A stretch of 64,000 nucleotides of DNA from Nitrospirillum iridis (GTDB taxonomy: Bacteria; Pseudomonadota; Alphaproteobacteria; Azospirillales; Azospirillaceae). Below the pieces are notes generated by a model that saw only the letters and a list, made by a program, of their open reading frames with translations, ran no database searches and had not been told where the DNA came from. The DNA lies in NCBI RefSeq assembly GCF_014205765.1, contig NZ_JACIIZ010000001.1, positions 177,718 to 241,717 of the forward strand, in the 5' to 3' direction. This document shows positions 6,605-15,240 of this stretch, in pieces (positions within the stretch are counted from its first letter, which is position 1; the number at the start of each line of letters is the position of its first letter). Position numbers and translations under genes: made by a program.

Positions 6605-9325
6605 TCATGCCTGTTTGCGATCGGCCTGGGCGCCGGAGCGCAAGGCCCATAGCGCCAGGGCGATGCCCACCAGGAAAAGGGCGTATCCGGCCGGCATGTA
6701 AGGCGGGCGATAGCGGAAACGCACCTCCGACCGGCCGGCCGGCAGGTCGATCTTTTGAAAGATCGGTCCGTCCGGCCGGACCTCCTGCTGGTCGGCGCCA
6801 ACCTGGGCGCTCCAGCCGGGCAGGAACAGTTCCTGTCGTGTCAGCGATGCCGCCGCCGCGCAGTCGGCCACCACCCATTCTCGGGACTGCGGCTGCAATT
6901 CGCACCCTTCGGCCGCGAAATACGGTGCCGGGTTGGGCAGCTCGAAAATCGTCATGACACGGTCGGCGTAGACTTGCTTGGGCTTCTCGGCTCTGTCCGA
7001 AAGGTCCACGGCAATTTTCACTTCATGGGCCGGACCGCTGAAGCCGTCCACGGCGAGGCTCATTCGGCTGTCCGGCTGGGAGGGCCAGGCCCAAAGCGCC
7101 ACCGGCGTACCGCCCCCCACTTTGCGCAGGCTGATCGTCAGATGTTCTTTGGGCGGCGGCAGCGGCTGCGCCAAGTCTAGGGTTAAGAACTGATTGTCAC
7201 CGGCCTTGGTCAGGTCACGTGTCGTGTCGGCGCAAATATCGTCGGCGCAGATCGTCGCTGCCAATAGGCCATCGCTCTTATTGTTATAGGTGCCAATCAT
7301 GATGCTGACGGCGGCCACCGGCTGATCGATGTCCGGATGGCTCCAGCGGAGAACGGCTTTACCGCCGTCGGAAAGGGAAATGGCTTGGTTGTTCGGGCGT
7401 TCCACCGCGAATTCCCGTGGCAGCCGGCGGAACGGATTTTCACCTGCGGACATCACTAAATAGCGCACGCCGACGCGTTGATATTCCTCAAGGTTGCGAC
7501 GCAGTTCATCGGCGGCGGATGGACCGTTGGCGACAGCCCGCTGATTGCCGGTGAACAAGATGTCGATGATGTTGCTGTCAAGATGCTCGGGTACGTACCG
7601 CACCCAGGCCCGGGGCAATGGCAGGTCGTTATGGTTGATACTGGCGATGCCATAGTAGGCCCCGTAATTGGGCGCTATGGGGCCCAGCGTATAGAAGCGC
7701 TGAAGGTGCAGGTTGGACTGCAGGAACTGAACCCCGCCTTCAACCAGCGTGCCCTTCCGTGGGGTGACGGCCATGGGAAACGCAAACATCAGCACGGCTT
7801 CCACTGCGACGATGCCGCTGGCCGCCAGGGCGCGTTGCTCACTGGATAAACGCGCCACGTTCAAGAGGAAGATCAGAGTGGCGGCCAGTGCGACCAGGCC
7901 CAGTGAAACAGGGAACCAGATCGATGGGCGGGGGAGTTGGGGGTAGTAGCGAACGGCGATGAACATCCCGAGCGCGGTCACCGTGGACGCCAGCACCAAG
8001 CCCATCAGCAATGCTGGGCTCAGACGCCGATGGGGCGTTGCCAGGCCTGCCGCGATGAGGTCTTGGCAGGCGAAACCCGCCAGAACGGCCATGGCGAATT
8101 CCACCGATGGGGGGAGATAGCGGAAGAACGCGGCGGTACCGACGGCCGGAATGCTGGTCACCAACTGGGTGAGGACAGGCGTTCCGTAGATGGCGGCGAG
8201 GGCCACCGCGCTCCATGCCGCCAAAGTCCAGCGCAGGCCGCGCAAGGTGCGCCCGAAGCAACCCGCGATCGCCAGCGCCATGCCACCGAATGGCACATAA
8301 CCGCCGACACCGCCCCAGAACATGCCGCCCTCGGTGCCCGGCAGCTCCGCCAGGCGGCCAAAAAGGTAGGGGATGGTCAGATTGACGAGATGCTGGGCTT
8401 CGACATGCGCATCGCGGAAGCCGTTGCCTTCATGGCCGCCGACGAACGCGTCCGGCAGGTACCCCAGGAAGGCGATCAAGATCGGTGCGGCTAGTGCCAG
8501 CCCGCCGGCGGCGCCCAGTCCCACCCGGAGCAGATAGGCCACCGCCGGCCGCTTGGCAGCCAGGGGCAGCCGCGCCAAGGTCCAGGCGCCTATCAGCAAG
8601 CCGTTAAGGTAGGCGACCTCGGGAAAGCCGGAATAAAGGGAGAGCGCCAGGCCAATCCCGATCCACGCCCACCCGCCCCGCAAGCCTGTCAGCACCCGAT
8701 GCCGCACCTCCTCGACGCCCAATAGCACCATGGGCAGGAAGGGGATCGGGTTCACGACCGCGTTGGCCAGCCAGGCGAAGGTTCCGTTGAATTCGAACAA
8801 GAGACCGGCGGCGCTTGCCGCCAGGGCCGACGTTCCCAGGCGACGCATCAGCAGGACGGTGAACAGGCCCGACAACAGTTGCAGGGACAGGTGCATATAC
8901 AGCTGGCCATTGGGCAGGGCGAGCAACAGGTTCAGGGGGAACAGCGCCGCGGACTGCATTTCGCCCGCCATCGGACCACCCACGCCTTCGTAGGGGTTCC
9001 ACCAGGGGATGTGGCCGGACAACAGGTCAAGAGCGGCCCGGTGTCCCAATGCGTCGCTGGTGAAAGCGATGTTGGGGTCCAACGTGGACAGTCCCCTGGG
9101 CGCCACGACATCGGCGGCAAGGCCGGAATAAAGGATGCGCGGATCGGCGAGTAGCAGGCCGAGGATAAGCGGAAGCTTCACTAGCAGTGGTGCTAATAGA
9201 ACCAGGATTATCGCCCATTTGTAGGCGCGCAGCGCAGCTTCAGTCGGGGGTCTTTTGAAATGGGATGGGGGCGATGCCGAATACTCTTGTGAGATGCTAT
9301 GGGCGGCAGCAGTATTCAGCATCAT
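6605..9325 (-). CDS. Large multi-spanning membrane protein, YfhO/GT-C-like
   Basis: The 906-residue protein has an N-terminal cytoplasmic stretch and a first membrane helix at about residues 35-60. An extracytoplasmic loop with WWNPYEGVGGPMAGEMQS follows, then about ten further helices to residue ~520. A soluble beta-rich domain and a final membrane helix (YALFLVGIALALWAL) end the protein. The layout and the loop motif resemble YfhO-type membrane proteins and polytopic GT-C glycosyltransferases, which use lipid-linked sugars to modify envelope polymers. Donor and acceptor cannot be read from sequence. It stands alone on the minus strand, convergent with the lipoprotein gene. Two adjacent ATG codons serve as the start, with no strong Shine-Dalgarno. 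Confidence 0.75.
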   Translation of the reverse strand: MMLNTAAAHSISQEYSASPPSHFKRPPTEAALRAYKWAIILVLLAPLLVKLPLILGLLLADPRILYSGLAADVVAPRGLSTLDPNIAFTSDALGHRAALDLLSGHIPWWNPYEGVGGPMAGEMQSAALFPLNLLLALPNGQLYMHLSLQLLSGLFTVLLMRRLGTSALAASAAGLLFEFNGTFAWLANAVVNPIPFLPMVLLGVEEVRHRVLTGLRGGWAWIGIGLALSLYSGFPEVAYLNGLLIGAWTLARLPLAAKRPAVAYLLRVGLGAAGGLALAAPILIAFLGYLPDAFVGGHEGNGFRDAHVEAQHLVNLTIPYLFGRLAELPGTEGGMFWGGVGGYVPFGGMALAIAGCFGRTLRGLRWTLAAWSAVALAAIYGTPVLTQLVTSIPAVGTAAFFRYLPPSVEFAMAVLAGFACQDLIAAGLATPHRRLSPALLMGLVLASTVTALGMFIAVRYYPQLPRPSIWFPVSLGLVALAATLIFLLNVARLSSEQRALAASGIVAVEAVLMFAFPMAVTPRKGTLVEGGVQFLQSNLHLQRFYTLGPIAPNYGAYYGIASINHNDLPLPRAWVRYVPEHLDSNIIDILFTGNQRAVANGPSAADELRRNLEEYQRVGVRYLVMSAGENPFRRLPREFAVERPNNQAISLSDGGKAVLRWSHPDIDQPVAAVSIMIGTYNNKSDGLLAATICADDICADTTRDLTKAGDNQFLTLDLAQPLPPPKEHLTISLRKVGGGTPVALWAWPSQPDSRMSLAVDGFSGPAHEVKIAVDLSDRAEKPKQVYADRVMTIFELPNPAPYFAAEGCELQPQSREWVVADCAAAASLTRQELFLPGWSAQVGADQQEVRPDGPIFQKIDLPAGRSEVRFRYRPPYMPAGYALFLVGIALALWALRSGAQADRKQA

Positions 9326-9512
9326 GGCATATCCAGAAAATGCAATGGGGACCGGTGCCGTTCGCCCGGCCTACGGACTGTTAGCGCCCAGTGTGCACAT
9401 TTGCGCGAGGCTGTAACTGCTATCGCATAAATGCTTGCGGTTTTGTACGCCAATCGCATCGTTTGTGCGGGGCGTCCACCGTGCGCAGGGGAGGCCGGAG
9501 GCCCGGCAAGGA

Positions 9513-9544
9513 AAAAGCCGCGATGGCGAACCGTCGCGGCTTTT
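9513..9544 (-). terminator. Rho-independent terminator of the sdh operon
   Basis: AAAAGCCGCGA (9513-9523) and TCGCGGCTTTT (9534-9544) form a perfect 11-bp stem with a 10-nt loop, 25 nt beyond the sdhB stop. Read on the minus strand the hairpin is followed by a U-run, so it fits termination of sdhCDAB. The symmetrical A/T flanks would also allow plus-strand termination. Confidence 0.8.
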
Positions 9545-9568
9545 CCGGCAGGTCAGGGGCGCCAGGGA

Positions 9569-10351
9569 TCAGCCGGCGCGGGCCACCATCAGCTTCTTGA
9601 TCTCGGCGATGGCCTTCGCCGGGTTCAGGCCCTTGGGGCAGGTCTGGGTGCAATTCATGATGGTGTGGCAGCGGTACAGCCGGAAGGGGTCTTCCAGGTT
9701 GTCCAGGCGCTCACCCGTCATCTCATCGCGGCTGTCGGCGATCCAGCGATACGCCTGCAGCAGGATGGCCGGGCCCAGATACTTGTCGCCATTCCACCAA
9801 TAGCTGGGGCAGCTGGTGGAGCAGCAGAAGCACAGGATGCACTCGTACAGGCCATCCAGCTGCTCGCGTTCCTCCGGGCTTTGCAGCCGCTCGCGCGACG
9901 GCGCCGGGCTCTGGCTCTGCAGCCACGGCTTGATGGACGCGTACTGGGCGTAGATCGTGTTCAGGTCCGGTACCAGATCCTTCACCACCGGCATGTGCGG
10001 CAGCGGGTAGATCTTGACGTCGCCCTTCACATCCTCGATGGGCTTCAGGCAGGCCAGCGCGTTGCGCCCGTCGATGTTCATGGCGCAAGAGCCGCAGATG
10101 CCCTCGCGGCACGACCGGCGGAAGGTCAGCGTGCTGTCGACGTCGTTCTTAATGTGGATCAGGGCGTCCAGCACCATGGGGCCGCACTTGTCGAGGTCGA
10201 TCTCGTAGCGGTCCTCGGTGGGGTTGGTGCCCTTGTCCGGGTCGTAGCGGTAAATGCGGAAGGTCTTGGCCCGCTTGGTGGCGGACGTCTTCACCGACGT
10301 GGTCTTGCCGGTGTGCACCTTGGAATTGGCGGGAAGGGAGAACTCGGCCAT
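9569..10351 (-). CDS. sdhB: Succinate dehydrogenase iron-sulfur subunit
   Basis: The 260-residue SdhB carries all three Fe-S cluster motifs. The [2Fe-2S] site is in [10 protein letters not shown] with Cys81, Cys86, Cys89 and Cys101. The ferredoxin-like sites are [12 protein letters not shown] (from Cys171) and [15 protein letters not shown] (Cys228, Cys234, Cys238), ligating [4Fe-4S] and [3Fe-4S]. It passes electrons from FAD in SdhA to ubiquinone at the SdhCD membrane anchor. It is the last gene of sdhCDAB, 61 nt after sdhA, and ends at a strong terminator. The N-terminal 25 residues are Lys/Thr/Ser-rich. The length is usual for alphaproteobacteria. Confidence 0.98.
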   Translation of the reverse strand: MAEFSLPANSKVHTGKTTSVKTSATKRAKTFRIYRYDPDKGTNPTEDRYEIDLDKCGPMVLDALIHIKNDVDSTLTFRRSCREGICGSCAMNIDGRNALACLKPIEDVKGDVKIYPLPHMPVVKDLVPDLNTIYAQYASIKPWLQSQSPAPSRERLQSPEEREQLDGLYECILCFCCSTSCPSYWWNGDKYLGPAILLQAYRWIADSRDEMTGERLDNLEDPFRLYRCHTIMNCTQTCPKGLNPAKAIAEIKKLMVARAG

Positions 10352-10412
10352 GGCATCGGGTCCGTTCTGCTAAGGCGTTGATGACTGGAGATCGCGGTTT
10401 GGGGCGTTCCGG

Positions 10413-12200
10413 TCAGTAGACGCGCTTCTTGGGCGGGATGACGTCGATGTCACCGGTCAGGGTGTACATGTGGACCGGACGATCGCCCAGGGTGACGGCG
10501 CCCTTCTCATCCACCCAGGACGTGGTGTGCTTCATCCAGTTCACGTCGTCGCGGTCGGGGAAGTCCTCGCGGGCGTGCGCCCCCCGGCTTTCCTTGCGAT
10601 TGGCGGCGGAGTTGATGGTGACGGCGGCCTGGCGCATCAGATTGTCCAGTTCCAGCGATTCCACCAGGTCGGAGTTCCAGATCAGCGAGCGGTCGCTGAC
10701 GGCGATGTCGCCGCGCTTCTCCCACACGCCCTTCATCAGCTCCACGCCTTCGTCCAGCACCTCACCGGTGCGGAAGACGGCGCAGTTGTTCTGCATGATC
10801 TTCTGCATTTCCAGGCGCAGGTGGGCGACGCGGGTGCCGCCCTTGGCGTTGCGGTGATGGTCCAGGTGGGCCAGCGCCTTGTCCGTCACGTCCTGGGACA
10901 GGGTCTTGTGGGCGGCACCCTTCTTCACCGTCTCGGCGGCGCGGTTGGCGGCGGCGCGGCCGAACACCACCAGGTCCAGCAACGAGTTGGAGCCCAGGCG
11001 GTTGGCGCCGTGCACCGACACACAGGCCGCCTCGCCGATGGCCATCAGGCCCGGGACCACACGGTCCGGATCCTCGGCCGTCGGGTTGATCACTTCGCCA
11101 TGATAGTTTGTCGGGATGCCGCCCATGTTGTAGTGCACGGTCGGAAGCACCGGGATGGGCTCCCGCGTCACGTCGACATTGGCGAAGACCTTGGCGGTCT
11201 CGGCGATGCCGGGCAGGCGTTCGTGGATGACGGCCGGGTCCAGATGCTCCACGTGCAGGTGGATGTGGTCCTTGTGGGCGCCCACGCCGCGGCCTTCGCG
11301 GATTTCGATGGTCATGGAACGGCTGACCACGTCACGGCTGGCCAGGTCCTTGGCCGACGGGGCGTAACGCTCCATGAAGCGTTCACCCTCGCTGTTGGTC
11401 AGGTAGCCGCCCTCGCCGCGCACACCCTCGGTGATCAGGCAGCCGCTGCCGTAGACGCCGGTGGGGTGGAACTGCACGAACTCCATGTCCTGCAGGGGCA
11501 GGCCTGCGCGCAGCACCATGCCGCCGCCGTCGCCGGTGGAGGTGTGGGCCGAGGTGCAGCTGAAATAGGCGCGACCGTAGCCGCCCGTGGCCAGCACCGT
11601 CTGGTGGGCGCGGAAGCGGTGGATGGTGCCGTCGTCCAGGTTCCAGGCCAGGACGCCCTTGCACTCGCCGTCTTCCATCAGCAGGTCGAGCGCGAAGTAT
11701 TCCACGAAGAACTCGGCCTCGTGCTTCAGGCTCTGCTGATACAGGGTGTGCAGGATGGCGTGGCCGGTGCGGTCGGCGGCGGCGCAGGTGCGCCGGGCCT
11801 GGCCCTCGCCGAAGCGGGTGGTCATGCCGCCGAAGGCGCGCTGGTAGATCTTGCCTTCCGGGGTGCGCGAGAACGGCACGCCGTAATGTTCCAGCTCGAT
11901 GATGGCCGGGATGGCCTCGCGCACCATGTATTCAATGGCGTCCTGGTCGCCCAGCCAGTCCGACCCCTTCACGGTGTCGTACATGTGGTAACGCCAGTCG
12001 TCCTCGCCCATGTTGCCGAGGGCGGCGGAGATGCCGCCCTGGGCCGCCACGGTGTGGCTGCGGGTGGGGAACACCTTGGTGATGCAGGCCGTCTTCAGGC
12101 CCTTTTCGGCCATACCGAAGGTCGCGCGCAGGCCGGCGCCGCCGGCGCCCACGACGACGACGTCGTACTGATGGTCGATGATGGGGTAGGCGTTAGCCAT
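10413..12200 (-). CDS. sdhA: Succinate dehydrogenase flavoprotein subunit
   Basis: The 595-residue SdhA has the FAD-binding [16 protein letters not shown] near residues 15-30 and the covalent flavin-attachment histidine in [11 protein letters not shown] (His49). Its substrate-site region includes [16 protein letters not shown]. It oxidises succinate to fumarate at the cytoplasmic face of the inner membrane as part of complex II. The order sdhC-sdhD-sdhA-sdhB is standard. The start ATG at 12200 has AAGGA 5 nt upstream and begins 12 nt after the sdhD stop. Nothing unusual is seen in length or active-site residues. Confidence 0.98.
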   Translation of the reverse strand: MANAYPIIDHQYDVVVVGAGGAGLRATFGMAEKGLKTACITKVFPTRSHTVAAQGGISAALGNMGEDDWRYHMYDTVKGSDWLGDQDAIEYMVREAIPAIIELEHYGVPFSRTPEGKIYQRAFGGMTTRFGEGQARRTCAAADRTGHAILHTLYQQSLKHEAEFFVEYFALDLLMEDGECKGVLAWNLDDGTIHRFRAHQTVLATGGYGRAYFSCTSAHTSTGDGGGMVLRAGLPLQDMEFVQFHPTGVYGSGCLITEGVRGEGGYLTNSEGERFMERYAPSAKDLASRDVVSRSMTIEIREGRGVGAHKDHIHLHVEHLDPAVIHERLPGIAETAKVFANVDVTREPIPVLPTVHYNMGGIPTNYHGEVINPTAEDPDRVVPGLMAIGEAACVSVHGANRLGSNSLLDLVVFGRAAANRAAETVKKGAAHKTLSQDVTDKALAHLDHHRNAKGGTRVAHLRLEMQKIMQNNCAVFRTGEVLDEGVELMKGVWEKRGDIAVSDRSLIWNSDLVESLELDNLMRQAAVTINSAANRKESRGAHAREDFPDRDDVNWMKHTTSWVDEKGAVTLGDRPVHMYTLTGDIDVIPPKKRVY

Positions 12201-12212
12201 GACAGTCCTTCC

Positions 12213-12611
12213 TCACGCCCCGAAGGCGATCTTGAGCACGGCGAAGACGCTGGCGGCGGCCAGCACGATGGCGGCGCCGTTGGTCAGGCCGATGGCGGCC
12301 AGGCGCGCCAACTTGCCGTGGATGTAATCTTCGTAGACCTCCCGCAGGCCGTAGGCGGCATGGTGGAAGGTGGCGACCAGGGTGATCAGCAGCAGGACCG
12401 CGTTCACCGGCTGGTGCAGCCAGACGATGGCGTCGGCATGCTCCGCCTTAGCCAGGCGGACGATGGCGATCAGGAACCAGATGGTCAGTGGAACCAGCAG
12501 GGCGGCGACCATGCGGTAGGCCAGCCACTGGGCGCCGCCGCTCTTGGCGGAACCGAGGCCGCGCACGCGACCGAGGCGCGTGCGGAAGCCGTTATCGGAC
12601 GTAGAAGCCAT
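12213..12611 (-). CDS. sdhD: Succinate dehydrogenase membrane anchor subunit D
   Basis: This 132-residue membrane anchor has a basic N-terminus (FRTRLGRVRGLGSAKSG) and three hydrophobic helices. The conserved FHHAAYGLREVYEDYIHG provides the heme b/quinone-side histidine and the tyrosine/aspartate of the quinone site. With SdhC it forms the ubiquinone-reducing membrane domain of complex II. It starts 16 nt after the sdhC stop and is followed 12 nt later by sdhA, so it lies inside the sdhCDAB operon. Confidence 0.95.
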   Translation of the reverse strand: MASTSDNGFRTRLGRVRGLGSAKSGGAQWLAYRMVAALLVPLTIWFLIAIVRLAKAEHADAIVWLHQPVNAVLLLITLVATFHHAAYGLREVYEDYIHGKLARLAAIGLTNGAAIVLAAASVFAVLKIAFGA

Positions 12612-12627
12612 GGAATGCGCGCTCCCG

Positions 12628-13026
12628 TCAGAGGGCGAAAGCGGCGATCCAGACGATCGCCGTCAGAACGAAGGAACCGCCGAACACCAGCACGGAGTTG
12701 CGCTGGGCGCTTGCGGTGTTTACGCCTTTGCCGGCATCCCAGATCAGGTGCTGGATGCCCTTCAGCAGGTGGTAGCCGAAGGCCCAGGTCCAACCCAGCA
12801 GCGCCAGCAGACCGATGGGGCTGCCCAGCACATGCTGCGCCGTGTCGAAATCGTCGGGCCCGCTGGCGGCCGCGACCAGCCACCAGGTCAGCACCAGGGT
12901 GCCCACGGTCAGGGCGATGCCGGTGAAGCGGTGCGTGATCGACGACACGGCGGCCAGGGGTAGGCGATAGACCTGGAGGTGGGGCGACAGCGGCCGTGCC
13001 TTTTTGGCCACGCTGGTCTCGCTCAT
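12628..13026 (-). CDS. sdhC: Succinate dehydrogenase cytochrome b556 subunit
   Basis: The 132-residue SdhC is the first gene of the operon. It contains the family signature RPLSPHLQVYRLPLAAVSS followed by ITHRFTGIAL, and the heme-ligand region LKGIQHLIWDAG, on three transmembrane helices. It binds heme b and helps form the quinone site with SdhD. The ATG at 13026 (MSETSVAKK) is chosen because GAGGA lies about 9 nt upstream and the family signature begins soon after. An in-frame extension to 13128 exists but encodes an atypical Arg/His-rich leader. A palindrome (GCCGGTGC-C-GCACCGGC, 13062-13078) lies in the untranslated leader. Confidence 0.95.
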   Translation of the reverse strand: MSETSVAKKARPLSPHLQVYRLPLAAVSSITHRFTGIALTVGTLVLTWWLVAAASGPDDFDTAQHVLGSPIGLLALLGWTWAFGYHLLKGIQHLIWDAGKGVNTASAQRNSVLVFGGSFVLTAIVWIAAFAL

Positions 13027-13347
13027 GATTCGCGCGTCCTCGTCCTTTTGGATTATCAGGTGCCGGTGCCGCACCGGCCAAGTGGCGCCCACGACATGCG
13101 GGTCGGGGCGCCGGCCGAATTGTTGCACCGCCGGGGGCGGATAGGATGTGAAGTCAATTACGCCCCTGCCCCCGGTCCGTCAACGCCCTGTCGGGGGCCG
13201 ACTTTTGCGAATGCGAGGGGTGGTGGCGCATGGGTGGATGAGTTTTTCGGCATGGCTGCGGAAGGATCCCCGGGCGGCCCCATTTCGGACAGGAGTCCAG
13301 GGGTGTGTCAGGTTGCCGGTGGCCCGGCGGCTGGCTACAGTCGGCGT
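13027..13347. other. Intergenic region between sdhC and the acetyltransferase (divergent)
   Basis: This 321-nt spacer separates the divergent sdh operon and an acetyltransferase gene. It holds a 17-bp palindrome at 13062-13078 in the presumed sdh leader and a weak sdh promoter candidate at 13155-13183. No gene was found. The part near 13348 shows no clear plus-strand promoter. Confidence 0.6.
13155..13183 (-). promoter_or_regulatory. Candidate promoter of sdhCDAB
   Basis: On the minus strand, TTGACG (complement of 13178-13183) is followed after exactly 17 nt by TAATTG (complement of 13155-13160). The predicted start is near 13148, about 120 nt upstream of sdhC. The -35 element is good and the -10 is only partial. 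Confidence 0.35.
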
Positions 13348-14145
13348 ATGACGGCGACCGATCAAATCCATTCTCAAATCGACCCTTGGGGCCTTTCGGA
13401 CAAGCGCTTGTGCCGCCTGCTGGAAGATCTGTGCCTCACCGCCTGGCCGGCGCTGAAGACCATCCATGATGATGGTTGGCTATTGCGGTTCGCCCGGGGC
13501 CACACCGGCCGTGCCAACGCCGTCAGCTGCCTCTGGGCTGGGGATCTGGCGGTGGCGGACAAGGTGGACCGGGCGGAACGGGCCTACATCCGTGAAGGCC
13601 TGCCCCCGCGTTTCCGCATCACCCCCCTGGCCCCCGCCACCCTGACGGCGGAACTGGACCGCCGCGGCTATCGCCGGCAGGAGGAGAACCTGGTGCAGGC
13701 GGCGGTTGTTCCCGCCGATCTGGCGGTGGAGGCGGACGGCCTGCGCTGGCGGGTGGACGCAGCACCCGCCGCTGATCTGCTGGCGGGATACGAGGCGGCG
13801 TCGCCCGTGCCGCCGGTGGAGCGGGAGCCGATGCGCCAGCTACTGGCCGCGATCGCGCCGCCCACCCTTTATGTCAGCGCCTGGGACGGCGACCGCTATG
13901 CCGCCAGCGCGCTGGGCGTGGTCGATCGCGGCTGGCTGGGCATCTACAAGGTGCTGGTGGCTCCGGACCAGCGTGGCCGGGGCCTGTCACGCCGCCTGCT
14001 TGCCCGGCTGCTGGCGGCCGGGGCGGAGGCGGGCGCCGGGCACGCCTATCTGCAGGTGGGCGGCGCCAACCAGGCGGCGCTGGCGACGTACGCCCGCGCG
14101 GGGTTCGGGACGGTCTATCGCTATCAATATCGCCAGGCGCCTTAG
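13348..14145 (+). CDS. GNAT-family N-acetyltransferase
   Basis: The 265-residue protein has its GNAT core in the C-terminal half. The beta-4/alpha-3 acetyl-CoA motif is VLVAPDQRGRGLSRRLL, with the Q/R-x-x-G-x-G/A pattern. It is followed by HAYLQVGGANQAALATYARAGF, which is typical of motif B. The N-terminal half (WLLRFARGHTGRANAVSCL) resembles the first module of double-GNAT proteins. It acetylates an unknown small molecule or protein amine in the cytoplasm. The ATG at 13348 starts MTATDQIHSQI; longer in-frame extension into the sdh promoter region is unlikely. It is divergent from sdh and about 67 nt upstream of the paralogous exported pair. Confidence 0.82.
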   Translation: MTATDQIHSQIDPWGLSDKRLCRLLEDLCLTAWPALKTIHDDGWLLRFARGHTGRANAVSCLWAGDLAVADKVDRAERAYIREGLPPRFRITPLAPATLTAELDRRGYRRQEENLVQAAVVPADLAVEADGLRWRVDAAPAADLLAGYEAASPVPPVEREPMRQLLAAIAPPTLYVSAWDGDRYAASALGVVDRGWLGIYKVLVAPDQRGRGLSRRLLARLLAAGAEAGAGHAYLQVGGANQAALATYARAGFGTVYRYQYRQAP

Positions 14146-14212
14146 TTGCATGGTTGATGCCGCCAACGCCCACAAGTAGATTGCCCATGCGGCAACCTAT
14201 GGGGTGTGGGGC

Positions 14213-15229
14213 ATGGGGGTGATGAGGGGCGTCGTCGCGGGATTGCTTTGGCTCCTGTTGGGCCCTGTCATGGCGCGTGCGGAAGAGCCGACGCTGGAGT
14301 CGATCACCAAGATCGTTCAGGCGCAGCTTTTTGTGGATGATCCGGAGGGCCGTGGCGGGCTGGTGGAAGTTCACGAGGGCTACAAGTTCGTTCAATGCCG
14401 GCACCTGCCGCACCAGACCGTCATCACGTGCGAGGCGGCGGGAACGCGGGGCCAACCCTGGATGCGCCACGTCCTGACCAAGGAGCGCCGGGCCGCCCTG
14501 AAGGAAATGGGCTTCGCCGCCGACCGGCGGACGGGGAATTTCATCCGGCGATGGGATCCGCCGCCGGAGCCCAAGCTGCTGATGGCCTTCATGGTGCATG
14601 CCCTGGATGTCGGCTATGGCAGCACCGGCCAGGAGAACGAGCTGCGATATGGCTGGTTTCCCGCCGCCGACTGCCCCGCGCGGGTCGCGTCGGGGCATCC
14701 TTATGGCGGGGCCGTCGTGCTCTCCGGTCTCAAGGTCAAGAACGTGGCGGAGGGCTGCCGCCTCGAAGGGCGGGAGGTGGAGGACGATGATCCCTTGCCG
14801 CCCTCTCCGCCCACGCCGGACGACGCGCCGGGTCTCATGTCCCAGCAATATAAAAGCATCGCGGAGGCGGTGGACTGGGTGGCCCTCGGCACCGGTCCGG
14901 AACACCATATCGCCATCTTCTCGTGGGGCGAGCTTTATATCCAGTGCCTGAAGGCGGAGGAGCCCTCGATGCAATGCGAGGTGGTGTCGGCCGACATCAA
15001 TCCCCGGCTCAAGCCCGTGCTGACGCCGGCCGTCGGACGGAAGCTCAAGAAACTGGGCTTCCTGGAGCCCGGCTACTCCCTGAACTACGCCCAAGTCTTT
15101 CCCCTGAAGGCGGGTGACGCCACCAAGGCCATCGCGGACACGCTGGCGCAGGCGGCGCAGCAAGGCTTCGGCGACTACGTCTTCCTCCCGCTGGAGGTGG
15201 AGCGCCACACCTCCAAACCCGCCAGATGA
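14213..15229 (+). CDS. Exported protein of unknown function with internal duplication, paralog 1
   Basis: The 338-residue protein begins with a Sec signal peptide (VAGLLWLLLGPVMARAEE, cleavage near Ala-Glu). The mature part has two similar halves. One carries FVQCRHLPHQTVITCEAAG...LTKERRAALKEMGF. The other carries YIQCLKAEEPSMQCEVVSAD...LTPAVGRKLKKLGF. Each half has two cysteines, a small beta unit and then a helix ending in a Leu-Gly-Phe turn. The pattern recalls the YbjN/TY-Chap chaperone-like fold, but this is inference. Two Cys-containing segments in between (ADCPARVASGH, AEGCRLEGREVED) add possible disulfides. It is followed 11 nt later by a clear paralog. ATG 14213 is preferred (GGGG 8 nt upstream); 14222 is also possible. 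Confidence 0.8.
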   Translation: MGVMRGVVAGLLWLLLGPVMARAEEPTLESITKIVQAQLFVDDPEGRGGLVEVHEGYKFVQCRHLPHQTVITCEAAGTRGQPWMRHVLTKERRAALKEMGFAADRRTGNFIRRWDPPPEPKLLMAFMVHALDVGYGSTGQENELRYGWFPAADCPARVASGHPYGGAVVLSGLKVKNVAEGCRLEGREVEDDDPLPPSPPTPDDAPGLMSQQYKSIAEAVDWVALGTGPEHHIAIFSWGELYIQCLKAEEPSMQCEVVSADINPRLKPVLTPAVGRKLKKLGFLEPGYSLNYAQVFPLKAGDATKAIADTLAQAAQQGFGDYVFLPLEVERHTSKPAR

Positions 15230-15240
15230 TGGAGAGCACC

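Noticed and set aside
10470-12926. An 818-codon plus-strand open frame opposite sdhA and sdhD
   Set aside because: It is antisense to conserved succinate dehydrogenase genes and has the composition of a complementary-strand shadow.
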